Counted from the first letter of the stretch, positions 1-12,272 are shown. The stretch is DNA of 64,000 nt from Haemophilus seminalis (GCF_006384255.1 NZ_VCED01000001.1:248001-312000); one strand, 5' to 3'. Notes: generated by a model from the letters alone, not told the origin. Made by a program: numbers and translations.

Positions 1-450
1 TTGGGTAATTGGCAGAATCTACAAGTTGATCGTCTTGGCGGAGAAAATTTATTGATTTTAGCCTCGCCCGAATTGCTAGCGGAAAATCCAATTATTCAGC
101 CTGAAGATTTAAAAAAACACACATTAATTCATATTCATACGCGTGATAATTGGCAAGCGATGGCAAATCATTTACAGTTAGATGATTTAAATATTCAGCA
201 AGGGCCGTTATTTAGCCATACATTCATGGCATTACAGGCTGCGATTCATGGGCAAGGCATTGTATTAGCTAATCGCTTATTAGCCTTGCAAGAAATTGAA
301 AATGGCTCTTTAAAAGTGGTATTGCCAACCAATTTGTCTGATCCAAAATCATTTTATGTGGTCAATCATCTTGATCGCCTTGATGACCAAAAAATTCAAG
401 CATTCCGTCAGTGGATTATTAACTCAATTAAACAAAAAGAAAATGAATAA
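1..450 (+). CDS. gcvA: GcvA, glycine cleavage regulator (3' part)
   Basis: The 5' end lies outside the window; 149 residues of the C-terminal effector-binding half of a LysR-type regulator remain. The stretch with RDNW, then [21 protein letters not shown], and FRQWI near the end matches the GcvA subfamily, which controls the glycine cleavage operon in response to glycine and purines. The DNA-binding HTH is upstream and unseen. The stop codon overlaps the start of rlmM by 8 bp, so the two are probably co-transcribed. The first codon in the window is internal, not a start. Confidence 0.85.
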   Translation: MGNWQNLQVDRLGGENLLILASPELLAENPIIQPEDLKKHTLIHIHTRDNWQAMANHLQLDDLNIQQGPLFSHTFMALQAAIHGQGIVLANRLLALQEIENGSLKVVLPTNLSDPKSFYVVNHLDRLDDQKIQAFRQWIINSIKQKENE

Positions 451-1534
451 ACTCGCATTATATTGTCGCCCAGGTTTTGAGAAAGAAGTCGCCGCAGAGA
501 TTACCGATCAAGCAAGTAATTTAGGTGTATTTGGTTTTGCACGAGTACAAGATAATTCGGGCTATGTCATTTTTGAATGTTATCAACCTGATGAGGCAGA
601 TTGCCTTGCGCGAGACATTCCTTTTAATCGTTTGATTTTTGCTCGTCAGATGGTTGTGGTTTCTGATTTATTGGAAGATTTAGATCCTGCTGATCGTATT
701 AGTCCCATCGTGGCGGCGTTTGAAGAATTATCACAACAAGTTAATTTTGCTCAATCTAGCGAGCTTTTTGTCGAAACTGCAGACACAAATGAAGCGAAGG
801 AGCTTTCCACTTTTTGTCGTAAATTTACTGTGCCTTTACGTCAGGCATTGAAAAAACAAGGTTGGCTTTCTGCAAAAGCAACTCAAAAGAGCGGTCAATT
901 TTTACATTGTTTTTTTGTAAAACCGAATTGTTGCTATGTGGGATATTCTTATGTGGATAACCATTCTCCATATTTTATGGGAATCCCTCGTTTAAAATTC
1001 CCGGCAGATGCGCCGAGTCGCTCTACGTTAAAACTCGAAGAAGCTATTTTGACTTTTATTCCGCGTAAAGAAGAGAATAAACGTTTAAATGAAAATATGA
1101 TTGGCGTTGATTTAGGGGCTTGCCCTGGCGGTTGGACGTATCAATTAGTCAAACGAGGTTTATTTGTTTATGCCGTTGATCACGGAAAAATGGCAGCGAG
1201 TTTGCATGATACGGGGCGCATTGAACATTGCGCGGAAGATGGTTTTAAATTTCAGCCTCCCAAAAAGAAAAAAGTGGATTGGTTAGTCTGTGACATGGTG
1301 GAACAACCAAGTCGTATTTCGTTATTGATTGGCAAATGGTTGTTGAATGGTTGGTGCCGAGAAACGATCTTCAATTTAAAATTACCCATGAAAAAACGTT
1401 ATCAGGAAGTTGTATTATGTTTAGAAAACTTGGCCGTTATGTTGGCGGAGCAGAATTTGAATTTTGATATTCAAGCAAAACATTTATATCACGATCGTGA
1501 AGAAATCACGGTACATATAGCATTAAAATCTTGA
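443..1534 (+). CDS. rlmM: 23S rRNA 2'-O-ribose C2498 methyltransferase RlmM
   Basis: Encodes 363 residues, close to the usual 366 of RlmM (YgdE), which methylates the 2'-O of C2498 in 23S rRNA before 50S assembly. A THUMP-like N-terminal region is followed by a Rossmann SAM-binding motif ([15 protein letters not shown] from about residue 221) and by WLVCDM and [10 protein letters not shown], which carry the catalytic K-D-K residues typical of RrmJ-like fold enzymes. I chose the ATG at 443 because the protein then begins [13 protein letters not shown], the family N-terminus; a longer in-frame start at 356 would lie inside gcvA. No clear Shine-Dalgarno is visible, consistent with coupling to gcvA. 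Confidence 0.93.
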   Translation: MNKLALYCRPGFEKEVAAEITDQASNLGVFGFARVQDNSGYVIFECYQPDEADCLARDIPFNRLIFARQMVVVSDLLEDLDPADRISPIVAAFEELSQQVNFAQSSELFVETADTNEAKELSTFCRKFTVPLRQALKKQGWLSAKATQKSGQFLHCFFVKPNCCYVGYSYVDNHSPYFMGIPRLKFPADAPSRSTLKLEEAILTFIPRKEENKRLNENMIGVDLGACPGGWTYQLVKRGLFVYAVDHGKMAASLHDTGRIEHCAEDGFKFQPPKKKKVDWLVCDMVEQPSRISLLIGKWLLNGWCRETIFNLKLPMKKRYQEVVLCLENLAVMLAEQNLNFDIQAKHLYHDREEITVHIALKS

Positions 1535-1570
1535 GTGAATTGTTTTTCATAACCAAAAAGGACGTCGCGA

Positions 1571-2740
1571 ATGAATTTACACGAATACCAAGCAAAACAA
1601 CTATTTGAGCATTATGGATTACCCGTAAAAAATGGGGCAGTCTGTCAATCTGGTGATGAAGTAGATTTGGTACTAGCTCAACTTTCAGGCGATAAGTGGG
1701 CGGCGAAATGCCAAGTTCATGCTGGTGGGCGTGGTAAAGCGGGTGGCGTTAAATTAGTGCACGATGTAGAGGAAGCAAGAGCTTTTGCAGAAAAATGGCT
1801 AGGACAACGTTTAGTCACTTTTCAAACGGATAAATCGGGTCAGCCAGTAAACCAGATTTATTTTGAAGAAACTTGCGATATTGATAAAGAATTTTACTTA
1901 AGTGCGGTTGTTGATCGCGCCTCTCAAAAAGTAGTGTTTATTGCTTCTCCTGCTGGTGGAATGAATATTGAAGAAGTCGCGCAAAATTCACCGCACTTAC
2001 TCCACAAAGTCACCATTGATCCTTTATTTGGAGGATTGCCTTATCAAGGCCGTGAATTGGCGTTTAAATTAGGGTTAAGTGGTACGCAAAACAAACAGTT
2101 TACCGATATTTTTATGGGGTTGTCTCGTTTGTTTTTAGAAAAAGATTTATCTTTAGTGGAAGTCAATCCGCTTGTTCTAACTAAACAAGGCAATTTGGTT
2201 TGTCTAGACGCCAAAATATCTGTTGATGATAACGCTTTATTTCGCCATAAAGATTTATTGGCACTGCAAGATTTAACTCAAAATGATGCCCGTGAAGCAG
2301 AAGCTGAAAAATTCCAGTTAAACTATGTGGCTTTAGAGGGCAATATTGGTTGTATGGTAAACGGGGCTGGGCTTGCAATGGGCACCATGGATATTGTGAA
2401 ACTCTATGGTGGTAAGCCTGCGAATTTTCTTGATGTGGGTGGTGGTGCAACGAAAGAGCGGGTTGCTGAAGCGTTCAAAATCATTTTAACCGATCCTTCA
2501 GTGAAGGTGATTTTAGTGAATATTTTTGGTGGCATTGTTCGTTGTGATTTGATTGCTGAAGGCGTGATCGCTGCAGTAAATGAAGTGGGCGTGAGAGTGC
2601 CTGTGGTTGTGCGATTAGAAGGAACGAATGCTGAAATCGGTCGCCAAATTTTAGCGGAAAGCGACGTTAATATTCTTACCGCGCACAGTTTACAACAAGC
2701 CGCAGAATTAGCCGTGAATGCAGCAAAAGGAGAACACTAA
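1571..2740 (+). CDS. sucC: succinyl-CoA synthetase beta subunit
   Basis: Encodes 389 residues, the normal length for SucC. It has the N-terminal ATP-grasp domain ([27 protein letters not shown]) and the C-terminal CoA-ligase domain ([16 protein letters not shown]). With SucD it forms the enzyme that interconverts succinyl-CoA and succinate with phosphorylation of ADP or GDP. An AAGGA motif lies 8 bases before the ATG. The stop TAA shares its last base with the ATG of sucD, the usual coupling of this operon. No sucAB genes are seen in the window. Confidence 0.97.
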   Translation: MNLHEYQAKQLFEHYGLPVKNGAVCQSGDEVDLVLAQLSGDKWAAKCQVHAGGRGKAGGVKLVHDVEEARAFAEKWLGQRLVTFQTDKSGQPVNQIYFEETCDIDKEFYLSAVVDRASQKVVFIASPAGGMNIEEVAQNSPHLLHKVTIDPLFGGLPYQGRELAFKLGLSGTQNKQFTDIFMGLSRLFLEKDLSLVEVNPLVLTKQGNLVCLDAKISVDDNALFRHKDLLALQDLTQNDAREAEAEKFQLNYVALEGNIGCMVNGAGLAMGTMDIVKLYGGKPANFLDVGGGATKERVAEAFKIILTDPSVKVILVNIFGGIVRCDLIAEGVIAAVNEVGVRVPVVVRLEGTNAEIGRQILAESDVNILTAHSLQQAAELAVNAAKGEH

Positions 2741-3609
2741 TGGCGATTTTAATTGATAAAAATACCAAAGTGATTTGCCAAGGTTTTACTGGTGGACAAG
2801 GGACTTTTCATTCTGAACAAGCATTAGCCTACGGAACGCAATTAGTCGGTGGCGTATCACCAAATAAAGGTGGAAGCACTCATCTTGGTTTGCCTGTATT
2901 TAATACGGTTCGTGAAGCTGTCGAAAATACGGGAGCAACAGCGACAGTCATTTATGTACCCGCACCATTTTGTAAAGATGCCATAATTGAAGCCATTGAT
3001 GCAGGGATTAAGTTAATTGTCTGTATTACTGAAGGCATCCCTACATTGGATATGCTTAAGGTGAAACAAAAATTAAATGAAACAGGCATTGTGATGATTG
3101 GACCAAATTGCCCAGGCGTGATTACCCCTGATGAATGTAAAATCGGCATCATGCCAGGACACATACATAAAAAAGGCAAAGTGGGGATTGTTTCTCGTTC
3201 TGGTACTTTAACGTATGAAGCGGTAAAACAAACTACAGATGAAGGCTTTGGACAATCTACTTGTGTGGGTATCGGGGGCGATCCTATTCCCGGCTCGAGT
3301 TTTATTGATATTCTTGAAAGATTTCAACAAGATCCCGAAACAGAAGCCATTGTGATGATTGGCGAGATCGGCGGTTCCGCAGAGGAAGAAGCGGCAACCT
3401 TCATTAAGGATAACGTCACTAAACCAGTGGTAGCTTATATTGCTGGGATTACTGCGCCAAAAGGCAAACGGATGGGGCATGCGGGTGCCATTATTAGTGG
3501 AGGAAAAGGCACTGCCGCAGAAAAAATTGCAGCGCTTGAGGCTGCAGGTGTGACTTGTGTAAAAAGTCTAGCTGAAATTGGTGCAGCCTTGAGAAAGGTA
3601 TTAAAATAA
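2740..3609 (+). CDS. sucD: succinyl-CoA synthetase alpha subunit
   Basis: Encodes 289 residues. It has the CoA-binding Rossmann domain ([16 protein letters not shown]) and the phosphohistidine loop [20 protein letters not shown], with the active-site His at residue 247. The ATG overlaps the sucC stop by one base and AGGAG lies just upstream inside sucC. It is the partner subunit of the preceding gene; an intrinsic terminator follows at 3641. Confidence 0.97.
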   Translation: MAILIDKNTKVICQGFTGGQGTFHSEQALAYGTQLVGGVSPNKGGSTHLGLPVFNTVREAVENTGATATVIYVPAPFCKDAIIEAIDAGIKLIVCITEGIPTLDMLKVKQKLNETGIVMIGPNCPGVITPDECKIGIMPGHIHKKGKVGIVSRSGTLTYEAVKQTTDEGFGQSTCVGIGGDPIPGSSFIDILERFQQDPETEAIVMIGEIGGSAEEEAATFIKDNVTKPVVAYIAGITAPKGKRMGHAGAIISGGKGTAAEKIAALEAAGVTCVKSLAEIGAALRKVLK

Positions 3610-3640
3610 TTTAAGAAAATTAACCGCACTTTAGTTTGAC

Positions 3641-3675
3641 AAGGCGTAGATTGACTCTCTACGCCTTTATTTTTA
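3641..3675 (+). terminator. intrinsic terminator after sucCD
   Basis: A 10-bp perfect stem, AAGGCGTAGA (3641-3650) with TCTACGCCTT (3658-3667), is followed by a T-rich run. An uptake signal copy lies just before it (3623-3631). Confidence 0.85.
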
Positions 3676-3743
3676 TATGCTCGCCATTATAAAGTGAGCG
3701 CAAAACTGCTATAATCAGCGCACACTTTTTAAGGAAGAAACAC

Positions 3744-4367
3744 ATGAGCCAATTTTTTTATATCCACCCTGAAAATCCACAAGCGCGCTTGATTAATCAA
3801 GCCGTAGAGATTTTACAAAAAGGCGGAGTGATTGTGTATCCGACGGATTCAGGATATGCCTTAGGCTGTATGATGGGCGATAAACATGCAATGGATCGTA
3901 TTGTAGCGATTCGTAAATTGCCTGAAGGACATAATTTTACGTTGGTGTGTAGTGATTTGTCGGAGCTTTCAACTTATGCAACAGTGAGTAATACCGCTTA
4001 TCGTTTGATTAAAAATAATACGCCAGGGCGTTATACTTTTATTCTTACTGCAACGAAAGAATTACCGCGTCGTTTAATGACATCAAAACGTAAAACTATA
4101 GGTTTACGCGTACCAGATAATAAGATCGCTTTAGATTTACTTTCAGCCTTAGGCGAGCCGATTTTATCTTGTTCGTTAATGTTGCCAGGTGAAGAACATA
4201 CCACGCAATCTGATCCTGAGGAAATTCGAGATCGTTTGGAGCACCAAGTCGATTTAATTATTCATGGTGGATATTTAGGGCAAGAGCCTACAACAGTGGT
4301 GGATTTAACGGAAGAATCGCCAGTGATTTTGCGCGAAGGAAGTGGAAGTACAGCTCCTTTTATTTAA
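3744..4367 (+). CDS. yciO: YciO/Sua5/YrdC-family protein (YciO type)
   Basis: Encodes 207 residues covering one YrdC-like dsRNA-binding fold: GGVIVYPTDSGYALGCMMGDK near the N-terminus, RKLPEGHNFTLVCSDLSEL, and PGRYTFILTATKELPRR. This is the YciO branch, shorter than Sua5/TsaC2, and its residues differ from TsaC, so it is unlikely to be the main threonylcarbamoyl-AMP synthase for t6A. The exact reaction is not settled for the family. The start follows AAGGAAGAAACAC. A small hairpin (CGCTT-gtga-AAGCG) lies between it and rluB. Confidence 0.85.
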   Translation: MSQFFYIHPENPQARLINQAVEILQKGGVIVYPTDSGYALGCMMGDKHAMDRIVAIRKLPEGHNFTLVCSDLSELSTYATVSNTAYRLIKNNTPGRYTFILTATKELPRRLMTSKRKTIGLRVPDNKIALDLLSALGEPILSCSLMLPGEEHTTQSDPEEIRDRLEHQVDLIIHGGYLGQEPTTVVDLTEESPVILREGSGSTAPFI

Positions 4368-4414
4368 CTTATAGACGCTTGTGAAAGCGACCTTTCCATT
4401 ATTTAAGGAAAACA

Positions 4415-6471
<2,057 letters not shown>

Positions 6472-6489
6472 TTTTATTTATATGGTGTG

Positions 6490-6530
6490 AAGAGCGGTTG
6501 AAATTTAATAAGAATTTCAACCGCTCTTTT
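6490..6530. terminator. bidirectional terminator between cysB and the MFS gene
   Basis: A perfect 16-bp inverted repeat: arm 6490-6505 (AAGAGCGGTTGAAATT), 7-base loop, arm 6513-6528, with A and T runs on both sides. It serves cysB on the plus strand and the convergent gene that stops at 6531. Confidence 0.93.
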
Positions 6531-7595
6531 TTATACTAAAAATAGAACTGGAATAAGGTTCATCACACCAACTGTCGCGATGGAAAGCAATAATCTTGAT
6601 GAGCCAAAAATAAAACCACGATTAGTGCCATTATCAAATTTTACTAATAAATTTGCCATCGCTGTGAGGGCATATACTTCAATGACGGTAAAAATGACGA
6701 GATAGGCATAGGCTGAAAATACGGAAAGATAATGTAAGGTGATAAACCAAGGCACGATAATTCCAATAGCCAACAGAGGGGCAACCCATGCCGCTTGTTT
6801 GATTGTTAAATTAATTTTTCGGGAAAAATAGCTTTGTAATAGCACGGTGAGTAAGCCGTTGCCAAATAATGCTATCGGAGAATGTTCAGGCATGCCAAGT
6901 TTATTGTTAAATAAAAATGGGAAAATGACAAAGAAAGAGCTCGCAATGGCAAGAGGTAAAAATAGCATTAAATGCACCATGAGAAACTCTTTTGTAATAA
7001 TTTCTTTGATTTGTGTAAAGCGAAATTTTACCAACGTTTGTAAGGTTTGAATTTGATAGAAAGGCTTCACCATTAAGGCGAATAATACGGCTTCCATTGA
7101 AAAGCAGACCCAAATGAGCAAGTCGATATGTTCGTATTTAATAAATGGGATGACTAAAAGCGGCGCAAACATGGATGACATGGAGGTCACTTTTAGATAT
7201 TTCCCTTGTAAGCGCGTTTTTTCTTTGTATTCATCGCCTGCCAACACAAGTAAACACGCTTTGGCATTGGTTCCAAATAAGCAACTGCCTAAACCAAAAC
7301 AAGTGGTCGCAATAAGAAGTAATAAATAATTATCTGCTGAGAGAAAGAAAATATAAGCTATTACATCTAAAAAACAGCCGAGCAACATCATTTTGGCTAA
7401 ACCATAACGATCGCCCCAAATACCGGCAAGAATGGAAAGTGCTTGGTTTGAGAAAAAGAGCAGTGATAAAGAAAAGGCAATTTCGCTGTTGCTCAATCCT
7501 TTACTTTGTAGATAAATCAGAAATACCGTTTGCACAGAAAAAAAGGCAAGGGTGGAAAAGAAACGCCGAGTAAGTAAAAGTTTTTGTAAATTCAT
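6531..7595 (-). CDS. major facilitator superfamily transporter, substrate unknown
   Basis: Encodes 354 residues, very hydrophobic, with about ten to twelve predicted membrane segments. The loop after the second helix reads GIWGDRYGLAKMMLLG, the MFS signature (G-x-x-x-D-R-x-G). It is somewhat shorter than the usual 390-400 residues. Nothing in the sequence tells the substrate; drug or metabolite efflux is possible. Monocistronic, convergent to cysB. Confidence 0.75.
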   Translation of the reverse strand: MNLQKLLLTRRFFSTLAFFSVQTVFLIYLQSKGLSNSEIAFSLSLLFFSNQALSILAGIWGDRYGLAKMMLLGCFLDVIAYIFFLSADNYLLLLIATTCFGLGSCLFGTNAKACLLVLAGDEYKEKTRLQGKYLKVTSMSSMFAPLLVIPFIKYEHIDLLIWVCFSMEAVLFALMVKPFYQIQTLQTLVKFRFTQIKEIITKEFLMVHLMLFLPLAIASSFFVIFPFLFNNKLGMPEHSPIALFGNGLLTVLLQSYFSRKINLTIKQAAWVAPLLAIGIIVPWFITLHYLSVFSAYAYLVIFTVIEVYALTAMANLLVKFDNGTNRGFIFGSSRLLLSIATVGVMNLIPVLFLV

Positions 7596-7651
7596 AGAGT
7601 CAAATGATAAAAAAGAAAAGCACGCGTTGAATAACGCGCGCCATAAGTTTT

Positions 7652-7694
7652 ATAAGTGCGGTTGAAATTGATATCAAAATTTCACCACACTTGA
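7652..7694 (-). terminator. terminator after prmB, made from a decayed uptake-signal pair
   Basis: An exact uptake signal (7654-7662, AAGTGCGGT) faces a one-base variant (7684-7692, ACCACACTT) across GAAATT-type arms and a TTGATATCAA centre. Transcripts of the minus-strand gene prmB would form the hairpin. Confidence 0.75.
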
Positions 7695-7698
7695 AAGA

Positions 7699-8643
7699 TT
7701 AAAATAGATCGTGATATTTCACTAAATCCTTACGCTGAATAGCAAATACGCCTAGTCCGCCATTTTTAAGCTCTACCCATTCAAATGGCACATCTGGATA
7801 TTGCTCAATTAAGCTCACCATGCTATTGCCCACTTCACACACCAATACACCATTTTCGGTTAAGTAATCTGGTGCTTGTTTCAAAATTTGTTTGGTAATG
7901 TTTAAGCCATCATGGCCAGAACCTAAGGCTAACTCTGGTTCAAAATGGAATTCTTCTGGCATATCGGCGAGATCTTCTTCGTCCACATAAGGTGGATTGG
8001 TCACGATAAGATCGTATTTTTGTCCCAAAATATTTTCAAATAAGTTTGATTGAATCGGGAATACACGATGCTCTAATTGATGGCGTGAAATATTGATCTC
8101 CGAGACATTAAGTGCATCAACTGATAAATCGACTGCATCCACTTCCGCATTCGGGAAAGCATAAGCACAAGCAATGGCAATACAGCCACTGCCTGTGCAT
8201 AGATCGAGAATATGATTCGGCTCTTGTGAAATTAAATCTTCAAAGCGATCTTGAATTAACGCACTAATTGGAGAACGCGGAATAATAGTTCGTTCATCGA
8301 CATAAAATTCGTGACCGCAGAACCAAGCACTATTTGTTAAATATGCCACCGGTACGCGTTGTTCGATTCGGGTTAATATAAGTTGAACTAAGGTTTCTTT
8401 TTCAGATGGGGTTAATCGACTGTTAAATAATTCGGTAGGTAAATCAATGGGTAAATGTAAGCCACTTAAAACGAGTTGCAGGCTTTCATCCCAAGGATTA
8501 TCGTGCCCTTGCCCGAAGTAAATATCAGAACGATTGAGAATGCTATACGTCCAACGCAGAAAATCTTGGATGGTTTGCAGTTCGTTTGCAACATTATCTT
8601 CCAAGATAGTTGCAACTAATTCTTGGTTATGTGAGGTTTCCAT
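7699..8643 (-). CDS. prmB: ribosomal protein uL3 glutamine methyltransferase PrmB
   Basis: Encodes 314 residues. It belongs to the HemK/PrmC family of N5-glutamine methyltransferases: SAM-binding motif LDLCTGSGCIAIACAYAFP and the catalytic NPPY (residues 216-219) that holds the Gln side chain. The length and N-terminal region fit PrmB, which modifies Gln150 of ribosomal protein L3, better than the release-factor enzyme PrmC. GGAGA stands 6 bases before the ATG. Divergent from smrB. Confidence 0.9.
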   Translation of the reverse strand: METSHNQELVATILEDNVANELQTIQDFLRWTYSILNRSDIYFGQGHDNPWDESLQLVLSGLHLPIDLPTELFNSRLTPSEKETLVQLILTRIEQRVPVAYLTNSAWFCGHEFYVDERTIIPRSPISALIQDRFEDLISQEPNHILDLCTGSGCIAIACAYAFPNAEVDAVDLSVDALNVSEINISRHQLEHRVFPIQSNLFENILGQKYDLIVTNPPYVDEEDLADMPEEFHFEPELALGSGHDGLNITKQILKQAPDYLTENGVLVCEVGNSMVSLIEQYPDVPFEWVELKNGGLGVFAIQRKDLVKYHDLF

Positions 8644-8772
8644 CGCATTTCTCCATAAAAGTGAGTAGAAAAGTTAGCATAAAATTCGGTATGAAAATTT
8701 GGCGTAGTTATACCACAGATGAGAATGTAGAACTATGATATGATACGCAAAATTTGAAATTAATGAGAAAAA

Positions 8773-9276
8773 ATGCAAGACGAATTTGATTTATTCCGTG
8801 CGGAAACCAAAGGCATTAAGCCAATTAAACAAGATACTTTTGTTGCCCACCGCCCAAAACGTGATCAGAAAAAAATAGAATTGAAAGAATTACGAGCAAA
8901 AGAAGATACGTTATTTTATTTTTCTGATGAATATGAGCCATTACTGAATGACAATGATGGTGTTGTGAAATATTTACGTGATGGGGAAGATTCCCATTTA
9001 TTAAAACAACTTCGTCGTGGAGATTTTTCCCCAGAATTATTTTTAGATTTACACGGTTTAACCCGTGAACAAGCTAAGCAAGAATTAGCCGCACTTTTAC
9101 TGGCCTGTGAAAATGAACATATTGATTGTGCCAGCATTATGACGGGCTATGGCACCTTTACATTGAAAAAACAAATTCCACGTTGGCTAGTACAACATCC
9201 TAAAGTGCGGGCATTACATCAAGCGCCAAGAGAATGGGGCGGTGAAGCCGCAATTTTGATTTTAGTGGATGTGTAA
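8773..9276 (+). CDS. smrB: Smr-domain endonuclease SmrB
   Basis: Encodes 167 residues, slightly shorter than enteric SmrB. An N-terminal helical extension precedes a C-terminal Smr domain with DLHG (residues 92-95) and HQAPREWGG near the end. SmrB cleaves mRNA between collided ribosomes, giving the rescue systems access. In the second Smr motif the sequence is TGYG (124-127), where enteric SmrB, as I recall it, has HGHG; TGxG is accepted elsewhere in the Smr superfamily. Divergent from prmB across 129 bp. Confidence 0.88.
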   Translation: MQDEFDLFRAETKGIKPIKQDTFVAHRPKRDQKKIELKELRAKEDTLFYFSDEYEPLLNDNDGVVKYLRDGEDSHLLKQLRRGDFSPELFLDLHGLTREQAKQELAALLLACENEHIDCASIMTGYGTFTLKKQIPRWLVQHPKVRALHQAPREWGGEAAILILVDV

Positions 9277-9306
9277 AATATTAAGAAAATTTACCGCACC
9301 TTTATC

Positions 9307-9341
9307 ATATCCCCTAGTTTTTGCAAATAGGGGATATTTTA
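9307..9341. terminator. terminator after smrB
   Basis: Stem ATATCCCCTA (9307-9316) with TAGGGGATAT (9328-9337), then TTTT. It also lies beyond the stop of the convergent tpx gene. Confidence 0.85.
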
Positions 9342-9356
9342 ATTAGCTAATGTAAG

Positions 9357-9854
9357 TTATAGCACAGCCAAAGCCGCATCATAATTCGGCTCATTTTTAA
9401 TTTCAGAGACTAATTCGCTGTGTATGACATTATTATTTTCATCAAGAATAATGACTGCACGCGCAGTTAATCCTGCAATTGGACCTGTAGTGATATTAAC
9501 GCCTAACGTATCATGTACGGATTTATGGCGGAAGGTTGATAGTGTTTGTACATTTTCAATTCCTTCAGCACCGCAAAAGCGTGCTTGTGCAAAAGGGAGA
9601 TCTGCTGAAATACAGAGTACGACAGTATTTTCTAATGTGGCTGCTCTTTGATTAAATACTCGTACAGACGTTGCACATACACCAGTATCAATACTTGGGA
9701 AAATATTAAGGACTTTACGTTTACCAGAAAAATCCCCTAAGCTTACATCAGCTAGATCTTTATTTGTAAAGTGTACATTTTCTACTTTTTCGCCTTTTTG
9801 TGGAAAATGGCCTTTTACTTCAATGGGATTACCCATCATTGTTACTTTTGTCAT
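9357..9854 (-). CDS. tpx: thiol peroxidase Tpx
   Basis: Encodes 165 residues, an atypical 2-Cys peroxiredoxin. The peroxidatic Cys60 lies in [11 protein letters not shown] and the resolving Cys94 in ARFCGAEG, equivalent to Cys61 and Cys95 of E. coli Tpx. It reduces hydrogen and alkyl peroxides using thioredoxin. GGAGC lies 6 bases before the ATG and overlaps the end of hisC, whose stop is 8 bp upstream, so translation is probably coupled to hisC. Confidence 0.95.
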   Translation of the reverse strand: MTKVTMMGNPIEVKGHFPQKGEKVENVHFTNKDLADVSLGDFSGKRKVLNIFPSIDTGVCATSVRVFNQRAATLENTVVLCISADLPFAQARFCGAEGIENVQTLSTFRHKSVHDTLGVNITTGPIAGLTARAVIILDENNNVIHSELVSEIKNEPNYDAALAVL

Positions 9855-9862
9855 AAAAGCTC

Positions 9863-10972
9863 CTATTTTATGAGAGAGAGATGTAGCACCTTAGAAAGTA
9901 CGGTGAAAAATCGATCATTTTCTTCTGGCAAACCAATACTTATACGAAGATGATTTGGCATTCCATAGCCTGCTATTGGACGAACAATCACACCTTCATA
10001 TAATAAGGCATCATAAATTGGTGCAGCAGGTTGTTTAAAATTAATCGTAATAAAGTTTCCTTTTGAAGGAATATATTCTAAGTTGTGCTTTTGGCAGAAT
10101 GTTTCATAGCGAATCATTTCTGAGCGGTTATTTTCCGCCACTTTTTCAACAAAATGATCATCATTCATCACGGCAACTGCTGCCGTTAATGCTAATGCAT
10201 TACAGTTAAAAGGTTGACGAACACGATTTAATAAATCGGCAATTTCGGGATTAGATACTGCGTAACCGATACGTAATCCAGCCAATCCATAAGCTTTAGA
10301 AAGTGAGCGAGAAACAATAAGATTAGGGTATTTTTTTAAAAGACTAAAAGAATCTATGCGCTCTTCTTTTTGGGTAAATTCTGTGTAAGCCTCATCTAAC
10401 ACAACAATGACAGTTGCAGGAATCTGCGCTAAAAAAGCATCGATTTCTTGCTCAGTTAAAAAGTTACCTGTGGGATTGTTTGGATTCGCAATATAAATAA
10501 GCTTCGTTTTATCAGAAAGAGCGGCTAAAAATCCGTTTAAATCATGTCCCCAATTTTTAGCGGGAATTTCTTTTGCTACTGCATTAATTGCTTTAGTGAC
10601 TAGTGGATAGACAATAAAGGCATATTGTGAATAAATGACTTCATCATGTTCACTAGCAAAAGTATGGGCAAAGAGTTCCAATAAATCATTTGATCCGTTT
10701 CCAAGTGTAATTTGGTTAGGTTGAACACCAAATTTTTGAGCAATAGTTTGTTTGAGTTCAAAACCATTGGCATCGGGATAACGTGTGAGTTGATTTAGTT
10801 GTGCATTTATAGCGCGTTTAGCACTTTCGGGAAAGCCAAATGGATTTTCATTTGAGGCGAGTTTAATAATATTTGAAATGCCGAGCTCACGTTCGAGTTC
10901 TTCTATTGGCTTTCCTGCTTGGTAAGGTGAAAGGGATTTAACCCCTTGATTGGCGATGTTAATGTACTGCAT
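9863..10972 (-). CDS. hisC: histidinol-phosphate aminotransferase
   Basis: Encodes 369 residues, a fold-type I PLP aminotransferase. [11 protein letters not shown] and [17 protein letters not shown] are visible; the PLP lysine is Lys226. It transfers the amino group between glutamate and imidazole acetol phosphate in histidine synthesis. The long form of hisC outside the his operon, next to serC, is typical of Pasteurellaceae and may also accept aromatic substrates (inference). It lies between serC (65 bp upstream) and tpx. Confidence 0.93.
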   Translation of the reverse strand: MQYINIANQGVKSLSPYQAGKPIEELERELGISNIIKLASNENPFGFPESAKRAINAQLNQLTRYPDANGFELKQTIAQKFGVQPNQITLGNGSNDLLELFAHTFASEHDEVIYSQYAFIVYPLVTKAINAVAKEIPAKNWGHDLNGFLAALSDKTKLIYIANPNNPTGNFLTEQEIDAFLAQIPATVIVVLDEAYTEFTQKEERIDSFSLLKKYPNLIVSRSLSKAYGLAGLRIGYAVSNPEIADLLNRVRQPFNCNALALTAAVAVMNDDHFVEKVAENNRSEMIRYETFCQKHNLEYIPSKGNFITINFKQPAAPIYDALLYEGVIVRPIAGYGMPNHLRISIGLPEENDRFFTVLSKVLHLSLIK

Positions 10973-11037
10973 TGTTTTTATACGTTTTTTTATTCATATT
11001 GTGGATATTATAGAAACGGGCGTTAAGCCTGTTCTGA

Positions 11038-12120
11038 TTAGCTATTTTCTGCTTCAAATTTTTTCATAAATTTAATCAGCGCTTCTACCCCTTCTAATGG
11101 CATGGCGTTGTAAATAGATGCACGCATTCCTCCAAGGACTTTGTGTCCTTTTAATGCTTGTAAGCCTGCTGCAGTTGATTCAGCTACAAATTTTGCATCG
11201 AGTTCAGCATTACCAGTGATAAAAGTCACATTCATAGTTGAGCGATTTTCTTTTGCAACAACATTTCTATATAGTTTGCTTGAATCAATGTAATTATAAA
11301 GCGTTTGCGCTTTTAATGTATTGCGTTTAGCTATAATGTCTAAGCCACCTATTGATTGAATATGTTTAAATACTAGAGAACATAGATACCATGCAAAGGT
11401 TGGTGGCGTATTTATCATTGAATCGGCATCACGCTGCACCGCATAGTTCCAAATAGAGGGCGTGTCTTTGCGGGCATGACCAATTAAATCGTCACGAATA
11501 ATGACTAATGTAATCCCTGCTGGGCCAAGATTTTTTTGTGCACCGGCATAAATCACCCCAAATTTGCTAATATCTATTTGGCGAGAGAGGATATTTGATG
11601 ACATATCTGCAACTAATACGGCATCTCCTACTTTAGGAATATCAAAAATTTCAACTCCGCTAATAGTTTCATTCGGACAATAGTGAACATAGTCATATTT
11701 TTCCGCAATATCACTAAAATCGAGTTGAGTAATACGCGTTTTGTCTCCGTTTTCTACAATTGTAATTTCATCAATTTCTCCGAAATTACGCGCTTCTTTT
11801 GCTGCTGTGGCAGACCAATGCCCACTATTTAAATAAAGTGCTTTCCCTTTTTTCCCGATTAAATTCATTGGAATTGTGGCAAATTGACCACGTGCACCAC
11901 CTTGTAAGAAAAGGACACGGTAGTTATCAGGAATATGATAAATATTACGCAAATCTTTTTCAGCTTGAGTGATAAGCTCCATAAAGTATTTGCCACGATG
12001 ACTGACTTCCATGACAGATATCCCTTGATCAAGCCAATTTGTGAGCTCACTTTGTGCTTTATGAAGAACTTCTGGGAAAATCATTGCAGGACCTGCACTA
12101 AAATTAAAGACTTGTGACAT
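11038..12120 (-). CDS. serC: phosphoserine aminotransferase
   Basis: Encodes 360 residues. It has FNFSAGPAM at the N-terminus, LQGGARGQF, and the PLP lysine Lys196 in YAGAQKNLGPAG. It converts 3-phosphohydroxypyruvate to phosphoserine and also works in pyridoxal phosphate synthesis. AAGGA lies before the ATG. First gene of the probable serC-hisC-tpx unit. Confidence 0.96.
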   Translation of the reverse strand: MSQVFNFSAGPAMIFPEVLHKAQSELTNWLDQGISVMEVSHRGKYFMELITQAEKDLRNIYHIPDNYRVLFLQGGARGQFATIPMNLIGKKGKALYLNSGHWSATAAKEARNFGEIDEITIVENGDKTRITQLDFSDIAEKYDYVHYCPNETISGVEIFDIPKVGDAVLVADMSSNILSRQIDISKFGVIYAGAQKNLGPAGITLVIIRDDLIGHARKDTPSIWNYAVQRDADSMINTPPTFAWYLCSLVFKHIQSIGGLDIIAKRNTLKAQTLYNYIDSSKLYRNVVAKENRSTMNVTFITGNAELDAKFVAESTAAGLQALKGHKVLGGMRASIYNAMPLEGVEALIKFMKKFEAENS

Positions 12121-12243
12121 TGTGTTTCCTTATTTTTATGAATGATGTTGGTCTCTTTTTATCACTACAAAAGCGGATAATCAATGCTTTTTAAATAAAT
12201 CAATCAATTTTGGGGAATGTTGTTAAAAGTTATTGGTAAGGTT

Positions 12244-12272
12244 TTGACGAATAGATGAAAAAAAGCTAAATT
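12244..12272 (+). promoter_or_regulatory. sigma-70 type promoter for yeeX
   Basis: TTGACG (12244-12249) and TAAATT (12267-12272) are 17 bases apart, 37 bases before the yeeX start at 12310. The rest of the 189-bp gap to serC holds no other obvious element. Confidence 0.5.

Noticed and set aside
2181-2450. Antisense reading frame of 89 codons in sucC, and similar shadows in sucD, htpG, ettA and fdxG
   Set aside because: They lie opposite strongly conserved genes, have no ribosome site and no recognisable protein features.
9200-9300. Near uptake signals such as AAGTGCGGG and ACCGCACCT
   Set aside because: One base off the core; not counted.
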